A stretch of 64,000 nt of DNA. It comes from Hyphomicrobiales bacterium. Its GTDB lineage: Bacteria > Pseudomonadota > Alphaproteobacteria > Rhizobiales > Rhizobiaceae. The notes beneath the pieces were generated by a model, which saw nothing but the letters and a program-made list of their open reading frames with translations, searched no databases and was not told where the DNA came from. Where the stretch lies: contig UCEY01000016.1 in NCBI GenBank assembly GCA_900471605.1, forward strand, positions 62,001 to 126,000, in the 5' to 3' direction. The translations under genes were made by a program, and so were the position numbers. This document shows, piece after piece, positions 1-8,578 of this stretch (position 1 is the stretch's first letter; every line of letters begins with the position of its first letter).

Positions 1-153
1 GCGCTTGGCGCCGGAATCCACGTGATTTTTCCGCGCCGCGTGCTCAGCCGCAAACGCCGGCCCGCCAACCTCAATTCCGCTTCGCGCAAGCCCCAGACGC
101 GCTTCATTTCGCGCCGCGCAGTTACCGCCGGCTATCGCCGGATCGCCGCCTGA
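1..153 (+). CDS. C-terminal fragment of an unidentified basic protein (5' end outside window)
   Basis: An open frame runs from base 1 to a TGA at 151-153 and gives about 50 residues. The fragment begins with a short hydrophobic stretch and continues as an Arg/Lys-rich tail, as in a membrane protein with a basic cytoplasmic C-terminus. No family can be recognised from this fragment. It could also be a chance frame in high-GC DNA, although the absence of any other plausible gene in 1-255 favours a real 3' end. Confidence 0.4.
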   Translation, partial: ALGAGIHVIFPRRVLSRKRRPANLNSASRKPQTRFISRRAVTAGYRRIAA

Positions 154-255
154 CGCTCTCCGTCTTGCCGGACGCCGCCCAATAGGTTAATGGAAACGCT
201 CGTTTAGTGGCGTTTGGGCGGACTGGGGTAACCAATTTTTCATGAAAGCGACCCA

Positions 256-1383
256 ATGGCGATAATCCGTTTCCTCGGCCGCGGGACGGCTGTGGCCTGT
301 GCCGTTTCCTCGGTTCTCGCCGGATGTTCGAGCGTCGAACGCGAGCAGAAGCTGGCAGCGACGCAGTCGGTCGCCCCGATCAACGGCCAGGCGAACGGTC
401 AGACGATCGGACCTGTCCAGACGGCCTCCGCGGACGGCCAGACGACCACCCAGTATAAGGCCGACCTGCCCGTCTACGGCCCGGTCCAGGTCGCGGGCCA
501 GACGCCCCCTCCGGGAGTTCAGCTTGCCTCGACCGCCCAGACCGCCGGCATGCAGCCGACCGTGGCGCTGGCCAAGACCACCAGGCTTCCCATTCCGATG
601 CCCGCCGCCGCCGATGCGATGTCTGTGCAGTCGGCCGCAATGGCATCGCCCGCCATGGCCCCGCTCGTCGCTTTCGCGCCCGCGCCCGGCCCGGCTATGA
701 TGCCGCCGCCGGTTGCGCCGACCACCTCGACGATCCTCGCTTCGGCCCAGCCGGCAAGCCCTGCGATGCAGAAGGGCGGCCGCCTCGTGTCGCCGCCGAT
801 CGCACCGGCCGTCACCGAAGGCCGGATCCAGCCGGCAGCCGCCTCGGCGATCGCGCTGGACGAACCGGAACTCACGCCGGACATGGTCGCGTTGCAGAGC
901 GTCGTACCGACCCCTCGCCCGGCGACCGCGACGCTTGCCTATGCATCGCAGCCGAGAGCGATTGCCGCATTGTCGGCCATGGAATTTCCGCCTGCCCCCG
1001 GCGAGCCGATGCCGACGACGGCATCCGATGCGCCGCCGGAATTGAACAAGCTCATCAAGCGTTATGCCGGCATGTACGGCGTGCCGGAATCGCTGGTGCA
1101 TCGCGTCGTGCATCGGGAAAGCAAGTACGATCCCAAGGCCTATCACAAGAACGGCTATTGGGGCCTCATGCAGATCAAATATTCGACCGCCAAGTCGATG
1201 GGCTACGAAGGCCCGCCGGCCGGCCTGCTCGACGCCGAGACCAACCTCAAATACGCGATCAAGTATCTGCGCGGCGCATGGCTCGTCGCCGACAACAAGA
1301 ACGACAATGCCATCAAGCTTTACGCGCGCGGCTATTATTATGACGCCAAGCGCAAGGACATGCTGGACGTCCTGGAGAAGTGA
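256..1383 (+). CDS. Lytic transglycosylase, SLT-domain lipoprotein
   Basis: A 375-residue protein predicted to cleave the MurNAc-GlcNAc bond of peptidoglycan and leave an anhydro-MurNAc end. It starts with a signal peptide and a lipobox ending SVLAGC, so Cys24 is the likely lipidation site and the enzyme is probably anchored in the outer membrane. Residues about 30-255 are a long Ala/Pro/Thr-rich, low-complexity linker. The SLT fold occupies about 265-375: Glu288 in the HRESKYDP motif is the expected catalytic acid, followed by GLMQIK and a Tyr-rich end. The SLT module lies at the very C-terminus and is compact for the family. Family assignment is secure; which transglycosylase group it belongs to is not. 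The ATG at 256 lacks a strong ribosome site. Confidence 0.9.
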   Translation: MAIIRFLGRGTAVACAVSSVLAGCSSVEREQKLAATQSVAPINGQANGQTIGPVQTASADGQTTTQYKADLPVYGPVQVAGQTPPPGVQLASTAQTAGMQPTVALAKTTRLPIPMPAAADAMSVQSAAMASPAMAPLVAFAPAPGPAMMPPPVAPTTSTILASAQPASPAMQKGGRLVSPPIAPAVTEGRIQPAAASAIALDEPELTPDMVALQSVVPTPRPATATLAYASQPRAIAALSAMEFPPAPGEPMPTTASDAPPELNKLIKRYAGMYGVPESLVHRVVHRESKYDPKAYHKNGYWGLMQIKYSTAKSMGYEGPPAGLLDAETNLKYAIKYLRGAWLVADNKNDNAIKLYARGYYYDAKRKDMLDVLEK

Positions 1384-1419
1384 GCCGGGGCTAAAAGGCG
1401 GGAGCAAAAAATGATCAAG

Positions 1420-1437
1420 CGGCGCCTCAGGGCGCCG
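1420..1437. terminator. GC-rich hairpin between convergent genes
   Basis: CGGCGCC (1420-1426) and GGCGCCG (1431-1437) form a 7-bp perfect stem with a TCAG loop. T-rich sequence follows on the plus strand (GTTGTCGTTTTG) and an ATTTTTTG run follows on the minus strand. It lies between the transglycosylase and the converging serine hydrolase, whose last codons fall within it. A bidirectional terminator is likely but unproven. Confidence 0.45.
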
Positions 1438-2779
1438 TTGTCGTTTTGACCACCTCGGCGACAAGCCGCGTCGGATCGTAACGGTTCCAGCTCGGCGTCA
1501 GCCCGAGCCTCACCACCACGAGATCGAGCGACGGGATGACCGTGATCGTCTGCCCGTCATGCCCCTGCAGGAAAAATGCATCCGCCGGCATGCCCGGATT
1601 GTCCTTTCCCGGCAACCAGGTCTGCATCTTCGAATAACGGCCGTTCGACGCGGCATTCGGCTGATGCATCAGCGCGACAAAACCCTCGGGCAGGATCCGG
1701 TTGCCGTTCCAGACGCCGTCATGGGCGAGCAGCAGCCCCATCCGGGCCCAGTCGCGCGCGGTCGCGTACATATAGGAACTGCCGACAAACGTGCCGGCCG
1801 CATCTGCCTCCATGACCGCACTCGTCATGCCGAGCGGGCCGAACAGGGCGGCGCGGGGATAGGAGAGCGCAGCAGCGCGGTCGCCGATCTTGTCCATCCA
1901 GATTTTCGAGAGCATCACCGCCGTGCCGGAGGAATAGCTGAACCGCGAGCCGGGATCCGCCTCGAGCGGCTGGTCGGCGGCGAAACTCGCCATGTCCGGC
2001 TCGAGATAGAGCATGCGCGTTACGTCCGCGACCGCGCCGTAATCCTCGTTGAAGGCAAGCCCACTCTCCATGGCGGCGAGGTCGGCGATCCGGATATCGC
2101 CGCGCTGGTTGCCCTGCCATTGCGCAAACAGGCCCTTGTCTTCCAGCGACAGCTTTCCGGCGCGGACCAGCGTGCCGATGATTGCGGCATTGACGGTCTT
2201 GGTCATCGACCAGCCGATCAGCGGCGTCTCCTTCGAAAAGCCGGCCGAATAGGTCTCGCCGACGATCCGTCCCTTTTTGACCACGACCACCGCCCGCATG
2301 CCCGGACCGGCAAGCGCCGCATCTGAAAGAAGCCGCGTAACCGACGGATCGGATTCCACTTTTCCACCGTCCGGCCAGAGCGCGGAGGGGTCGGCTGCCG
2401 TAACGGCAGGTACCGGCGCGCTGGCAGCGGCGACCGTCGCTCCGTCGGGCGTGACGGCACAGCCAAGCCCTTCGCGATAGACCGCGTCATTGCCGGCGAA
2501 AATGCCGAGCAACGCCGCATGGACGCGCTTTTCCGTCCGATCGACGGAGACCCGCATCAATCGCAGAAGCGGATGGCCCGGCGCCTGCACGTCCACGGAA
2601 AGAACCTCGCCACTGTCGCGGCCGGCAAGGAAGACGTTCGAGCAGACCATCTTGGCCGAATAACCGCTGCCGACCCTCAGCAGTTCCGGCGGTGACGTAT
2701 AGAGCCAGATCCCAAGCCCGATTAGGCCGACGACGATGACACCGACGAGGATTTTCACGAATCGGACCAAGAACCGCAT
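1427..2779 (-). CDS. Serine hydrolase, beta-lactamase / S12 family, membrane-anchored
   Basis: A 450-residue protein. An N-terminal membrane segment (about residues 6-27, Val/Gly/Leu-rich) probably leaves the enzyme facing the periplasm. The serine beta-lactamase / class C penicillin-binding fold follows, with the SxxK motif as SMTK (Ser191 and Lys194) and a YSSGTAV segment later that fits the Y-x-S/N motif. Family members include D-alanyl-D-alanine carboxypeptidases, esterases and 6-aminohexanoate-dimer-type hydrolases, and the substrate here cannot be told. The start at 2779 is preferred over an upstream in-frame ATG at 2809 because a GGGAGG site lies 5 bases before it. It converges on the SLT gene. 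Confidence 0.85.
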   Translation of the reverse strand: MRFLVRFVKILVGVIVVGLIGLGIWLYTSPPELLRVGSGYSAKMVCSNVFLAGRDSGEVLSVDVQAPGHPLLRLMRVSVDRTEKRVHAALLGIFAGNDAVYREGLGCAVTPDGATVAAASAPVPAVTAADPSALWPDGGKVESDPSVTRLLSDAALAGPGMRAVVVVKKGRIVGETYSAGFSKETPLIGWSMTKTVNAAIIGTLVRAGKLSLEDKGLFAQWQGNQRGDIRIADLAAMESGLAFNEDYGAVADVTRMLYLEPDMASFAADQPLEADPGSRFSYSSGTAVMLSKIWMDKIGDRAAALSYPRAALFGPLGMTSAVMEADAAGTFVGSSYMYATARDWARMGLLLAHDGVWNGNRILPEGFVALMHQPNAASNGRYSKMQTWLPGKDNPGMPADAFFLQGHDGQTITVIPSLDLVVVRLGLTPSWNRYDPTRLVAEVVKTTTAP

Positions 2780-2878
2780 GCCTGCCTCCCGTTTCAGGGC
2801 CGCATGCAATCAGGATTCTTCGGAGCACGGAAGGGGTGATCGGCCGCTCGGCGCCGATTGCCGGACTGGACACAGGCG

Positions 2879-2896
2879 GCGTCATCAATCTGTAGC
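2879..2896 (+). promoter_or_regulatory. Candidate PhoB box upstream of btaA
   Basis: GCGTCAT, four bases, then CTGTAGC gives two heptamers with the 11-base period of PhoB boxes (consensus CTGTCAT repeated). Nine of 14 consensus positions match. It lies about 50 bases before the chosen btaA start. btaAB is phosphate-starvation induced in rhizobia, so a Pho box is expected here, but this match is imperfect. Confidence 0.35.
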
Positions 2897-2944
2897 ATGA
2901 CGGGTTTAAACGCGCTGAAACTCTGGACAAGGCGGGACTCGACC

Positions 2945-4192
2945 ATGGCGGATATTGCACAGGAAGCCGGTTTTCGGAAAAACCAGAAGCTCAAGGACGC
3001 GCTTCTGCAGCATAAAGCGCTCTCCCGGCAGGGTTTTTCAGAAAGGCTTTTCGGCCTTCTGTTCTCCGGGCTCGTCTATCCGCAGATCTGGGAAGACCCT
3101 GAGGTCGACATGACCGCCATGGAGCTTTCTGACCGGCATTCGATCGTCACCATCGGCTCGGGCGGCTGCAACATGCTCGCCTATCTCTCGCGCTCGCCGA
3201 AGAAGATCGATGTGGTCGATTTGAACCCGCATCACGTCGCGCTGAACCGCCTGAAACTCGCCGCCTTCCGCCACCTGCCGGGCCATGGCGATGTCGTGCG
3301 CCATTTCGGCATGGACGGCGTCCGCACCAACAGCAAGAGCTACGACACCTTCATCGCCCCGAACCTCGATGCCGCGACCCGCGCCTACTGGGACAAACGC
3401 TCGTTCACCGGCAGCCGCCGGATCGAAGTGTTCGACCGCAACATCTACAAGACGGGCCTGCTCGGCCGATTCATCGGCGCCGGCCACCTGATCGCCCGCC
3501 TGCACGGCATCAACCTGACGGAAATGGCGAATGCCAAGTCGCTGCGCGAGCAGCGCCAGTTCTTCGACGACCGTATCGCGCCGCTGTTCGACAAGCCGCT
3601 GATCCGCTGGATCACCAGCCGCAAGAGCTCGCTGTTCGGCCTCGGCATTCCGCCGCAGCAATATGACGAGCTGGCGAGCCTCGCCTCCGATGGCTCGATC
3701 GCGCCGGTGCTGCGTCAGCGCCTCGAAAAGCTCGCCTGCTACTTCCCGCTGCGCGACAACTATTTCGCCTGGCAGGCCTTCGCCCGCCGTTATCCGAAGC
3801 CGGAGGAAGGCACGCTGCCGACCTACCTCAAGGCGGAAAACTACCGAGCCATCCGCGACAATGCCGAGCGCGTCACGGTCCATCATGCCAGCTTCACCGA
3901 GCTTCTGGCCCAGAAGGCCGCCGGTTCGGTCGATCGTTACGTCCTCCTCGACGCGCAGGACTGGATGAACGACGAACAGCTGAACGACGTCTGGTCGGAG
4001 ATCACCCGCACCGCCGCCCCAGGCGCGCGCGTTATCTTCCGCACCGCCGCTGAAAAGAGCGTCCTCGACGGCCGCCTTTCATCCGCACTGTTCGACCAGT
4101 GGACCTATCTGGAAGAGCGCTCCAACGAACTGAACCTCGAGGATCGCTCGGCGATCTACGGCGGCTTCCACATCTATGTGAAAAAAGCCTGA
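2945..4192 (+). CDS. btaA: S-adenosylmethionine:diacylglycerol 3-amino-3-carboxypropyltransferase
   Basis: A 415-residue DUF3419-family protein. BtaA moves the 3-amino-3-carboxypropyl group of S-adenosylmethionine onto diacylglycerol to give diacylglyceryl homoserine, the first step to the phosphorus-free betaine lipid DGTS that replaces phospholipids under phosphate limitation. The SAM-binding region has TIGSGGCNMLAYLSRSP followed by VDLNPHHVALN. The size matches rhizobial and Rhodobacter homologues. The start at 2945 (MADIAQEAG) is preferred to in-frame ATGs at 2858 and 2897, because the latter overlap the proposed promoter region. The stop overlaps the btaB start in TGATG, so the two genes are translationally coupled. 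Confidence 0.92.
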   Translation: MADIAQEAGFRKNQKLKDALLQHKALSRQGFSERLFGLLFSGLVYPQIWEDPEVDMTAMELSDRHSIVTIGSGGCNMLAYLSRSPKKIDVVDLNPHHVALNRLKLAAFRHLPGHGDVVRHFGMDGVRTNSKSYDTFIAPNLDAATRAYWDKRSFTGSRRIEVFDRNIYKTGLLGRFIGAGHLIARLHGINLTEMANAKSLREQRQFFDDRIAPLFDKPLIRWITSRKSSLFGLGIPPQQYDELASLASDGSIAPVLRQRLEKLACYFPLRDNYFAWQAFARRYPKPEEGTLPTYLKAENYRAIRDNAERVTVHHASFTELLAQKAAGSVDRYVLLDAQDWMNDEQLNDVWSEITRTAAPGARVIFRTAAEKSVLDGRLSSALFDQWTYLEERSNELNLEDRSAIYGGFHIYVKKA

Positions 4193-4860
4193 TGGCGGCG
4201 GACATGGCGAGCAGCCCCCTGTCGAATGGCCACGCCGAGCGCATGGACCGGATGTACCGGTACCAGCGCCATATCTACGACATCACCCGCAAATATTACC
4301 TCTTCGGCCGCGACCGGGCGATTGCGGGATTGAACGTCCCGCCGAATGCCTCGCTGCTCGAGGTCGGCTGCGGCACGGGCCGAAACCTTGCCCTCGCCCA
4401 CCGGCACTATCCGGCGGCCAGGCTCTATGGTCTCGATATCTCCGCCGAAATGCTGGAAAGCGCCCGGGCCAATTTCCGCGGCCAACCGGTTATGCCGGAA
4501 TTCCAAGTCGCCGATGCCACCAGTTTCACGGCGGAGGAATTCGGCGCCACCGGTTTCGACCGCATCCTCATCTCCTACGCCCTGTCGATGATTCCCGATT
4601 GGGAAAAGGCGATCGACGCCTCGCTTGCGGCGCTCGCGCCGCACGGTTCGCTGCATATCGTCGATTTCGGCCAGCAGGAACGGCTGCCCGCCTGGTTCGG
4701 ACGGCTTTTGAAGGCGTGGCTCATGCGTTTCCACGTCACGCCGCGGCCGAACCTGCACGAGGTGCTCGAAAGCAAGCTTGCCGCAGCCGATGCCGACATG
4801 ATCTTCGAGGAGATCGGCGGAGGTTATGCCTGGCATGCGGTCATCCGCCGCCGGAGCTGA
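4192..4860 (+). CDS. btaB: Diacylglyceryl-homoserine N-methyltransferase
   Basis: A 222-residue class I SAM-dependent methyltransferase with motif I as LEVGCGTGRN and the acidic motif II as LYGLDIS. BtaB adds three methyl groups to the amino group of the BtaA product to form DGTS. The stop of btaA and the ATG of this gene share one base (TGATG at 4190-4194), which fixes the start and shows one operon. The length agrees with known BtaB proteins of about 210-220 residues. Identification rests on the fold plus strict linkage to btaA. Nothing odd was seen. Confidence 0.92.
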   Translation: MAADMASSPLSNGHAERMDRMYRYQRHIYDITRKYYLFGRDRAIAGLNVPPNASLLEVGCGTGRNLALAHRHYPAARLYGLDISAEMLESARANFRGQPVMPEFQVADATSFTAEEFGATGFDRILISYALSMIPDWEKAIDASLAALAPHGSLHIVDFGQQERLPAWFGRLLKAWLMRFHVTPRPNLHEVLESKLAAADADMIFEEIGGGYAWHAVIRRRS

Positions 4861-5000
4861 ATCCCGCACATCCTGGCATTTCTGGCAGGAATTCCCCTTG
4901 CCCTAACCGATTTTTTACGACGTTATGGTGAACATGGAGTTCACGCCTCCCTGTTTCGCGTCGAACGGGGCAAGAGGCTTCCACATCGACACCACACGGG

Positions 5001-5792
5001 ATGTTCATGCCTCGGCTCCTTCTGGCCCTCCTTGCGACCGCGCTCCTTGCCACGGGATGCACCTCCTCAAGTTATGACCTGATGGAAACCTCATCGGTCA
5101 AGAAGATGCGGTTCAAGGACAATGATCCGCAGGATTTCGGCAAGAACCATCCGGGCCTGCACGAGATTCACGGCATCGACGTCTCGAAGTGGAACGGCAC
5201 CGATATCGACTGGCCCGCCGTCAGAAAATCCGGCATCGCTTTCGTCTTCATCAAGGCGACGGAAGGCAAGGATCGCATCGATCCGACCTTCGAGCTGAAC
5301 TGGCGCGGCGCCGCGTCCGCGGGCATCCCATACGCCCCCTATCACTTCTATTATTTCTGCTCGACGGCCGACGAACAGGCCGACTGGTTCATCAACAATG
5401 TCCCCAAGGATGCGGTGAAGCTGCCGCCTGTCCTTGACATGGAATGGAACCAGTCGTCGCCCACCTGCAAGACCCGTCCGGACCCCGAAACGGTGCGGGC
5501 CTCCATGCAGCGCTTCATGGATCGCCTCGAAGCCTATTACGGCAAGCGGCCGATCATCTATACCTCGGTGGATTTCCATCGCGACAATCTGGTCGGCGCG
5601 TTCAACAACTACCATTTCTGGCTGCGTGCCGTGGCGCAGCATCCGACCAAGATCTACCCGGATCGCCGCTGGGCTTTCTGGCAATATACCTCGACGGGCA
5701 TCGTGCCGGGCATCAAGGGCGAGATGGATATCAACGTCTTTGCGGGCACGTCCAAGAACTGGCACAACTGGCTTGCGGCGGCCGGCAAATAG
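5001..5792 (+). CDS. GH25 lysozyme-like lipoprotein
   Basis: A 263-residue protein of glycoside hydrolase family 25 (muramidases that cut MurNAc-GlcNAc by hydrolysis). The signal peptide ends in a lipobox LLATGC (Cys20), so it should be a periplasm-facing lipoprotein. The GH25 barrel starts at HGIDVSKWNG (Asp60) and includes the DxE pair in VLDMEWN (Asp146 and Glu148) and the late WQYTSTG strand, all typical of active enzymes. A second in-frame ATG at 5007 has a better-spaced GGGA and may be the true start. The gene stands alone between btaB and the MltB-like gene. GH25 enzymes are commoner in phages and Gram-positives but occur on rhizobial chromosomes. Confidence 0.9.
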   Translation: MFMPRLLLALLATALLATGCTSSSYDLMETSSVKKMRFKDNDPQDFGKNHPGLHEIHGIDVSKWNGTDIDWPAVRKSGIAFVFIKATEGKDRIDPTFELNWRGAASAGIPYAPYHFYYFCSTADEQADWFINNVPKDAVKLPPVLDMEWNQSSPTCKTRPDPETVRASMQRFMDRLEAYYGKRPIIYTSVDFHRDNLVGAFNNYHFWLRAVAQHPTKIYPDRRWAFWQYTSTGIVPGIKGEMDINVFAGTSKNWHNWLAAAGK

Positions 5793-5933
5793 CCGTCGTT
5801 CGGTTGGCGAACAGGTGTCTGGCAATGTGTGAGCAGTTGCGATAAAAACTGCGCCACCAGGGCTGTCCTCCACGTTTCGGTCACAAATTTCTCCGAGATC
5901 GGACGGCGCTCACTCAGATTCTAGGAACGCCGA

Positions 5934-7136
5934 ATGTCCGCTCGTTTTGTCCGCCGTCTTGCCCTTGCTTCCATTATCACCGGTTGCCTCGCATCCACCG
6001 CCCTCGCCCAGTCGCCGGCTCCCGCCTGCGGTGGCGACCTCGGCGCGTTCCTCGCCGGCGTCAAGGCCGAAGCCGTTTCCAAGGGCGCATCGGCAAGTGC
6101 GGCAGACGAGGCGCTCGCCGGTGCCCAGATCGACCAGAAGGTTCTGTCCCGCGATCGGGCCCAGGGTGTCTTCCGCCAGACCTTCCTCGAATTCTCGCAA
6201 CGCACCGTCAGCCAGGCGCGCCTCGATATCGGCCGCCAGAAGATCAAGCAATACGCGGACGTGTTTGCCCGCGCGGAGAAGGAATTCGGCGTGCCGCCCG
6301 GCGTCATCACCGCCTTCTGGGCGATGGAGACCGATTTCGGCGCCGTCCAGGGCGATTTCAACACCCGCAACGCGCTGGTGACGCTTTCGCACGATTGCCG
6401 CCGCCCCGAACTCTTCCGCCCGCAGCTGATCGCCCTGATCGAGATGGTCCAGCACGGCGACCTCAACCCGTCCACCAATACGGGAGCCTGGGCCGGCGAG
6501 ATCGGCCAGGTGCAGATGCTCCCCGAAGATATCATCGCTCATGGCGTCGATGGAGATGGCGATGGCCATATCAACGTCAAGAACAGCTCCCCGGACGCGA
6601 TCCTGACCGCCGCGAAATTCATCCAGAGCATGGGCTTCAAGCCTGGGCAGCCCTGGATCCAGGAAGTGACGCTGCCCGAGAACCTGCCCTGGGACAAGTC
6701 CGGGCTCGGCAACGAAATCCCCGCCGGCGAATGGTTCAAGCTTGGCGTCACGCCGCGCGACGGTGTCACCAATTTCGGCAACCTGCCGGCGGCCCTCATT
6801 CTGCCCCAGGGCCGCAAGGGACCTGCTTTCCTGACCTATCCGAACTTCAACATCTACCTGGAATGGAACCAGTCGTTCATCTACACGACCTCGGCCGCCT
6901 ATTTCGCGACCCGTCTTTCCGGCGCCCCGACCTATCAGAAGGGCACTCCCGACCAGGGTCTCGACGATGGCGGCATGAAGGCGCTGCAGACCAAGCTCGA
7001 AGCGCTCGGCCACGATATCGGCAAGGTCGACGGCATTCTCGGATCGGGCACCCGCCAGGCCGTCCAGAAGGAACAGGCGCGCCTCGGCCTGCCGGCCGAC
7101 GGCTGGCCGACCCAGTCGCTGCTCTCCGCTCTCTAA
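5934..7136 (+). CDS. MltB-type lytic murein transglycosylase with peptidoglycan-binding domain
   Basis: A 400-residue periplasmic enzyme. A Sec signal peptide (about residues 1-26, ending ALAQS) is followed by an SLT_2 / MltB catalytic domain (about 35-335) with Glu132 in FWAMETDFG as the expected catalytic acid, and by a C-terminal PG_binding_1 domain (about 345-400, LEALGHDIGKVDGILGSGT). There is no lipobox, so it resembles the soluble form of MltB. The product would be anhydromuropeptides. It is the third muralytic enzyme within 7 kb. Confidence 0.92.
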   Translation: MSARFVRRLALASIITGCLASTALAQSPAPACGGDLGAFLAGVKAEAVSKGASASAADEALAGAQIDQKVLSRDRAQGVFRQTFLEFSQRTVSQARLDIGRQKIKQYADVFARAEKEFGVPPGVITAFWAMETDFGAVQGDFNTRNALVTLSHDCRRPELFRPQLIALIEMVQHGDLNPSTNTGAWAGEIGQVQMLPEDIIAHGVDGDGDGHINVKNSSPDAILTAAKFIQSMGFKPGQPWIQEVTLPENLPWDKSGLGNEIPAGEWFKLGVTPRDGVTNFGNLPAALILPQGRKGPAFLTYPNFNIYLEWNQSFIYTTSAAYFATRLSGAPTYQKGTPDQGLDDGGMKALQTKLEALGHDIGKVDGILGSGTRQAVQKEQARLGLPADGWPTQSLLSAL

Positions 7137-7227
7137 AAAATCGCAATCGTCGCCGCCCGAACGAAATCGGGTGGCGACTCGCTGACCATAACGTTATCCC
7201 TCGCCTTGACCGCGAGGGAGATGCCAG

Positions 7228-8157
7228 ATGACAACCGCCGCCATTTCGAAGCCCGGGGCCACAGTCTGGGCGCTGATCCTGCTGCTCGGGCTGATCTGGG
7301 GCGGATCCTTCTTCTTCGCGCGCATAGCGGTCCTGGAAGTGCCGCCCTTCACGCTCGTCTTCCTGCGCCTGTCTCTGGCGGCAGCGGCGCTGCACATCTA
7401 CCTGCGCGGCCGGTTCGGGTTCTATGCGACGCTTCAGGCCCACTGGCGGTCGTTCCTGGTGATGGGCTTCGTCAACAACGCCCTGCCCCACACGCTGATC
7501 TTCTTCGGCCAGACCGAAATCGGCGCCGGTCTTGCCTCGATCCTCAACGCCAGCACGCCGATCTGGACGGTGCTGATCGCCAATCGCTGGACCGCCGACG
7601 AGAAACTGACGAGCGCCAAGATCGCCGGCTGCCTTGCGGGCCTCGCCGGCACCGCCGTGCTGATCGGCCCGGGCATTACCGCGGCCGCCTCCGTACCGTT
7701 CTGGGCGCTGATCCTGCCGGTCCTTGCCGCCATCTCCTACGGGATCGCCGGCACTTACGGCAAACGCTTCCGCGGTCTCCCCGCGCCGGTCAGCGCCGCC
7801 GGACAGCTCACCGCCTCCAGCCTGATCATGCTACCGGTGTCGCTGATCTCAGACCAGCCCTGGGCGCTGCCGGCGCCCTCGACGCATGCCGTTCTCGCAA
7901 TCCTCGGCCTGGCGCTCTTGTCGACCGCCTTCGCCTACCTTCTGTATTTCCGGATTCTTGGGCTGGCGGGCGCCACCAATGCTTCTCTGGTAACGCTCGT
8001 CGTGCCGCCGAGCGCCATACTTCTCGGCGCGGTTTTTCTCGGAGAGAGACTCGAGACGACAGACCTGATCGGCATGCTGCTGATCGGTTTCGGCCTCATG
8101 CTGCTCGACGGAAGGCTCCTTCGCAGGCGCAGCAAATCGGCGCCGAAAGCCTCATAA
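7228..8157 (+). CDS. EamA-family (DMT superfamily) transporter
   Basis: A 309-residue integral membrane protein with about ten hydrophobic segments arranged as two repeats of the EamA domain (first begins LILLLGLIWGGSFFFARIA, second in the C-terminal half ending LIGMLLIGFGLMLLD). Members export or exchange amino acids, sugars or metabolites, and the substrate cannot be inferred. A GAGGGAG site 6-8 bases before the ATG at 7228 supports the start. The C-terminus is short and basic. It stands alone, with an AT-rich promoter region after it. Confidence 0.88.
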   Translation: MTTAAISKPGATVWALILLLGLIWGGSFFFARIAVLEVPPFTLVFLRLSLAAAALHIYLRGRFGFYATLQAHWRSFLVMGFVNNALPHTLIFFGQTEIGAGLASILNASTPIWTVLIANRWTADEKLTSAKIAGCLAGLAGTAVLIGPGITAAASVPFWALILPVLAAISYGIAGTYGKRFRGLPAPVSAAGQLTASSLIMLPVSLISDQPWALPAPSTHAVLAILGLALLSTAFAYLLYFRILGLAGATNASLVTLVVPPSAILLGAVFLGERLETTDLIGMLLIGFGLMLLDGRLLRRRSKSAPKAS

Positions 8158-8381
8158 CGAAGCGAAATCATCACGGAATATGTCGGAAGTTAACAGTCGT
8201 ACACGGCTTTTTAACTTTGCGGAAATTAAGATTAACGGATGATTTACAATTAAAAATCAGGCAGTTATGAAATCACGGCAGGCACGGCGTCAATAACTCG
8301 ACGGCAGTGCAGCACAGAAACACGCTTCCCAAGCGGCACAAAATCGACATAAAGTCAGCCCGTCAACGCAAGGAGGCAGAC

Positions 8382-8459
8382 ATGGGACGTACATACTCTC
8401 TCAATGTCTTGGTAGTCGGTGCAGCGTTTGTGTTTGTGGCATCCATGCTCTTCATTTGA
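8382..8459 (+). CDS. 25-residue single-span membrane peptide
   Basis: A very short gene, too small for usual ORF thresholds. ATG 8382 to TGA 8457 encodes 25 residues: a polar start (MGRTYSLN) followed by one continuous hydrophobic stretch of about 17 residues ending LFI. A perfect AAGGAGG ribosome site (8370-8376) lies 5 bases upstream. An AT-rich stretch (about 8190-8275) lies before it and a strong intrinsic terminator at 8532-8565 closes the transcript, so this reads as a complete small transcription unit. I do not recognise the family. Similar one-span peptides in other bacteria modulate membrane enzymes or act as toxins, but no function can be claimed. Confidence 0.7.
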   Translation: MGRTYSLNVLVVGAAFVFVASMLFI

Positions 8460-8531
8460 GCGCCACCAGTTTCCACTACCAGCTAAGATATCGCATCCAC
8501 CACCGTTTGATAATCAGCACTTCCAGTGAAG

Positions 8532-8565
8532 ACGCATGCTCCTTTTGTAGGAGCATGCGTTTTTT
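8532..8565 (+). terminator. Strong intrinsic terminator after the 25-residue gene
   Basis: A 12-bp perfect stem (8532-8543 with 8549-8560), a five-base loop TTTGT and a run of six T's (8560-8565). On the minus strand no T-run follows, so it serves the plus-strand small gene rather than metF, which ends at 8579. Confidence 0.92.
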
Positions 8566-8578
8566 CTGAAACGCCGCC

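Noticed and set aside
8532..8565. Terminator of metF
   Set aside because: On the minus strand the hairpin is followed by CTTCACTGG with no T-run, while the plus strand has six T's.
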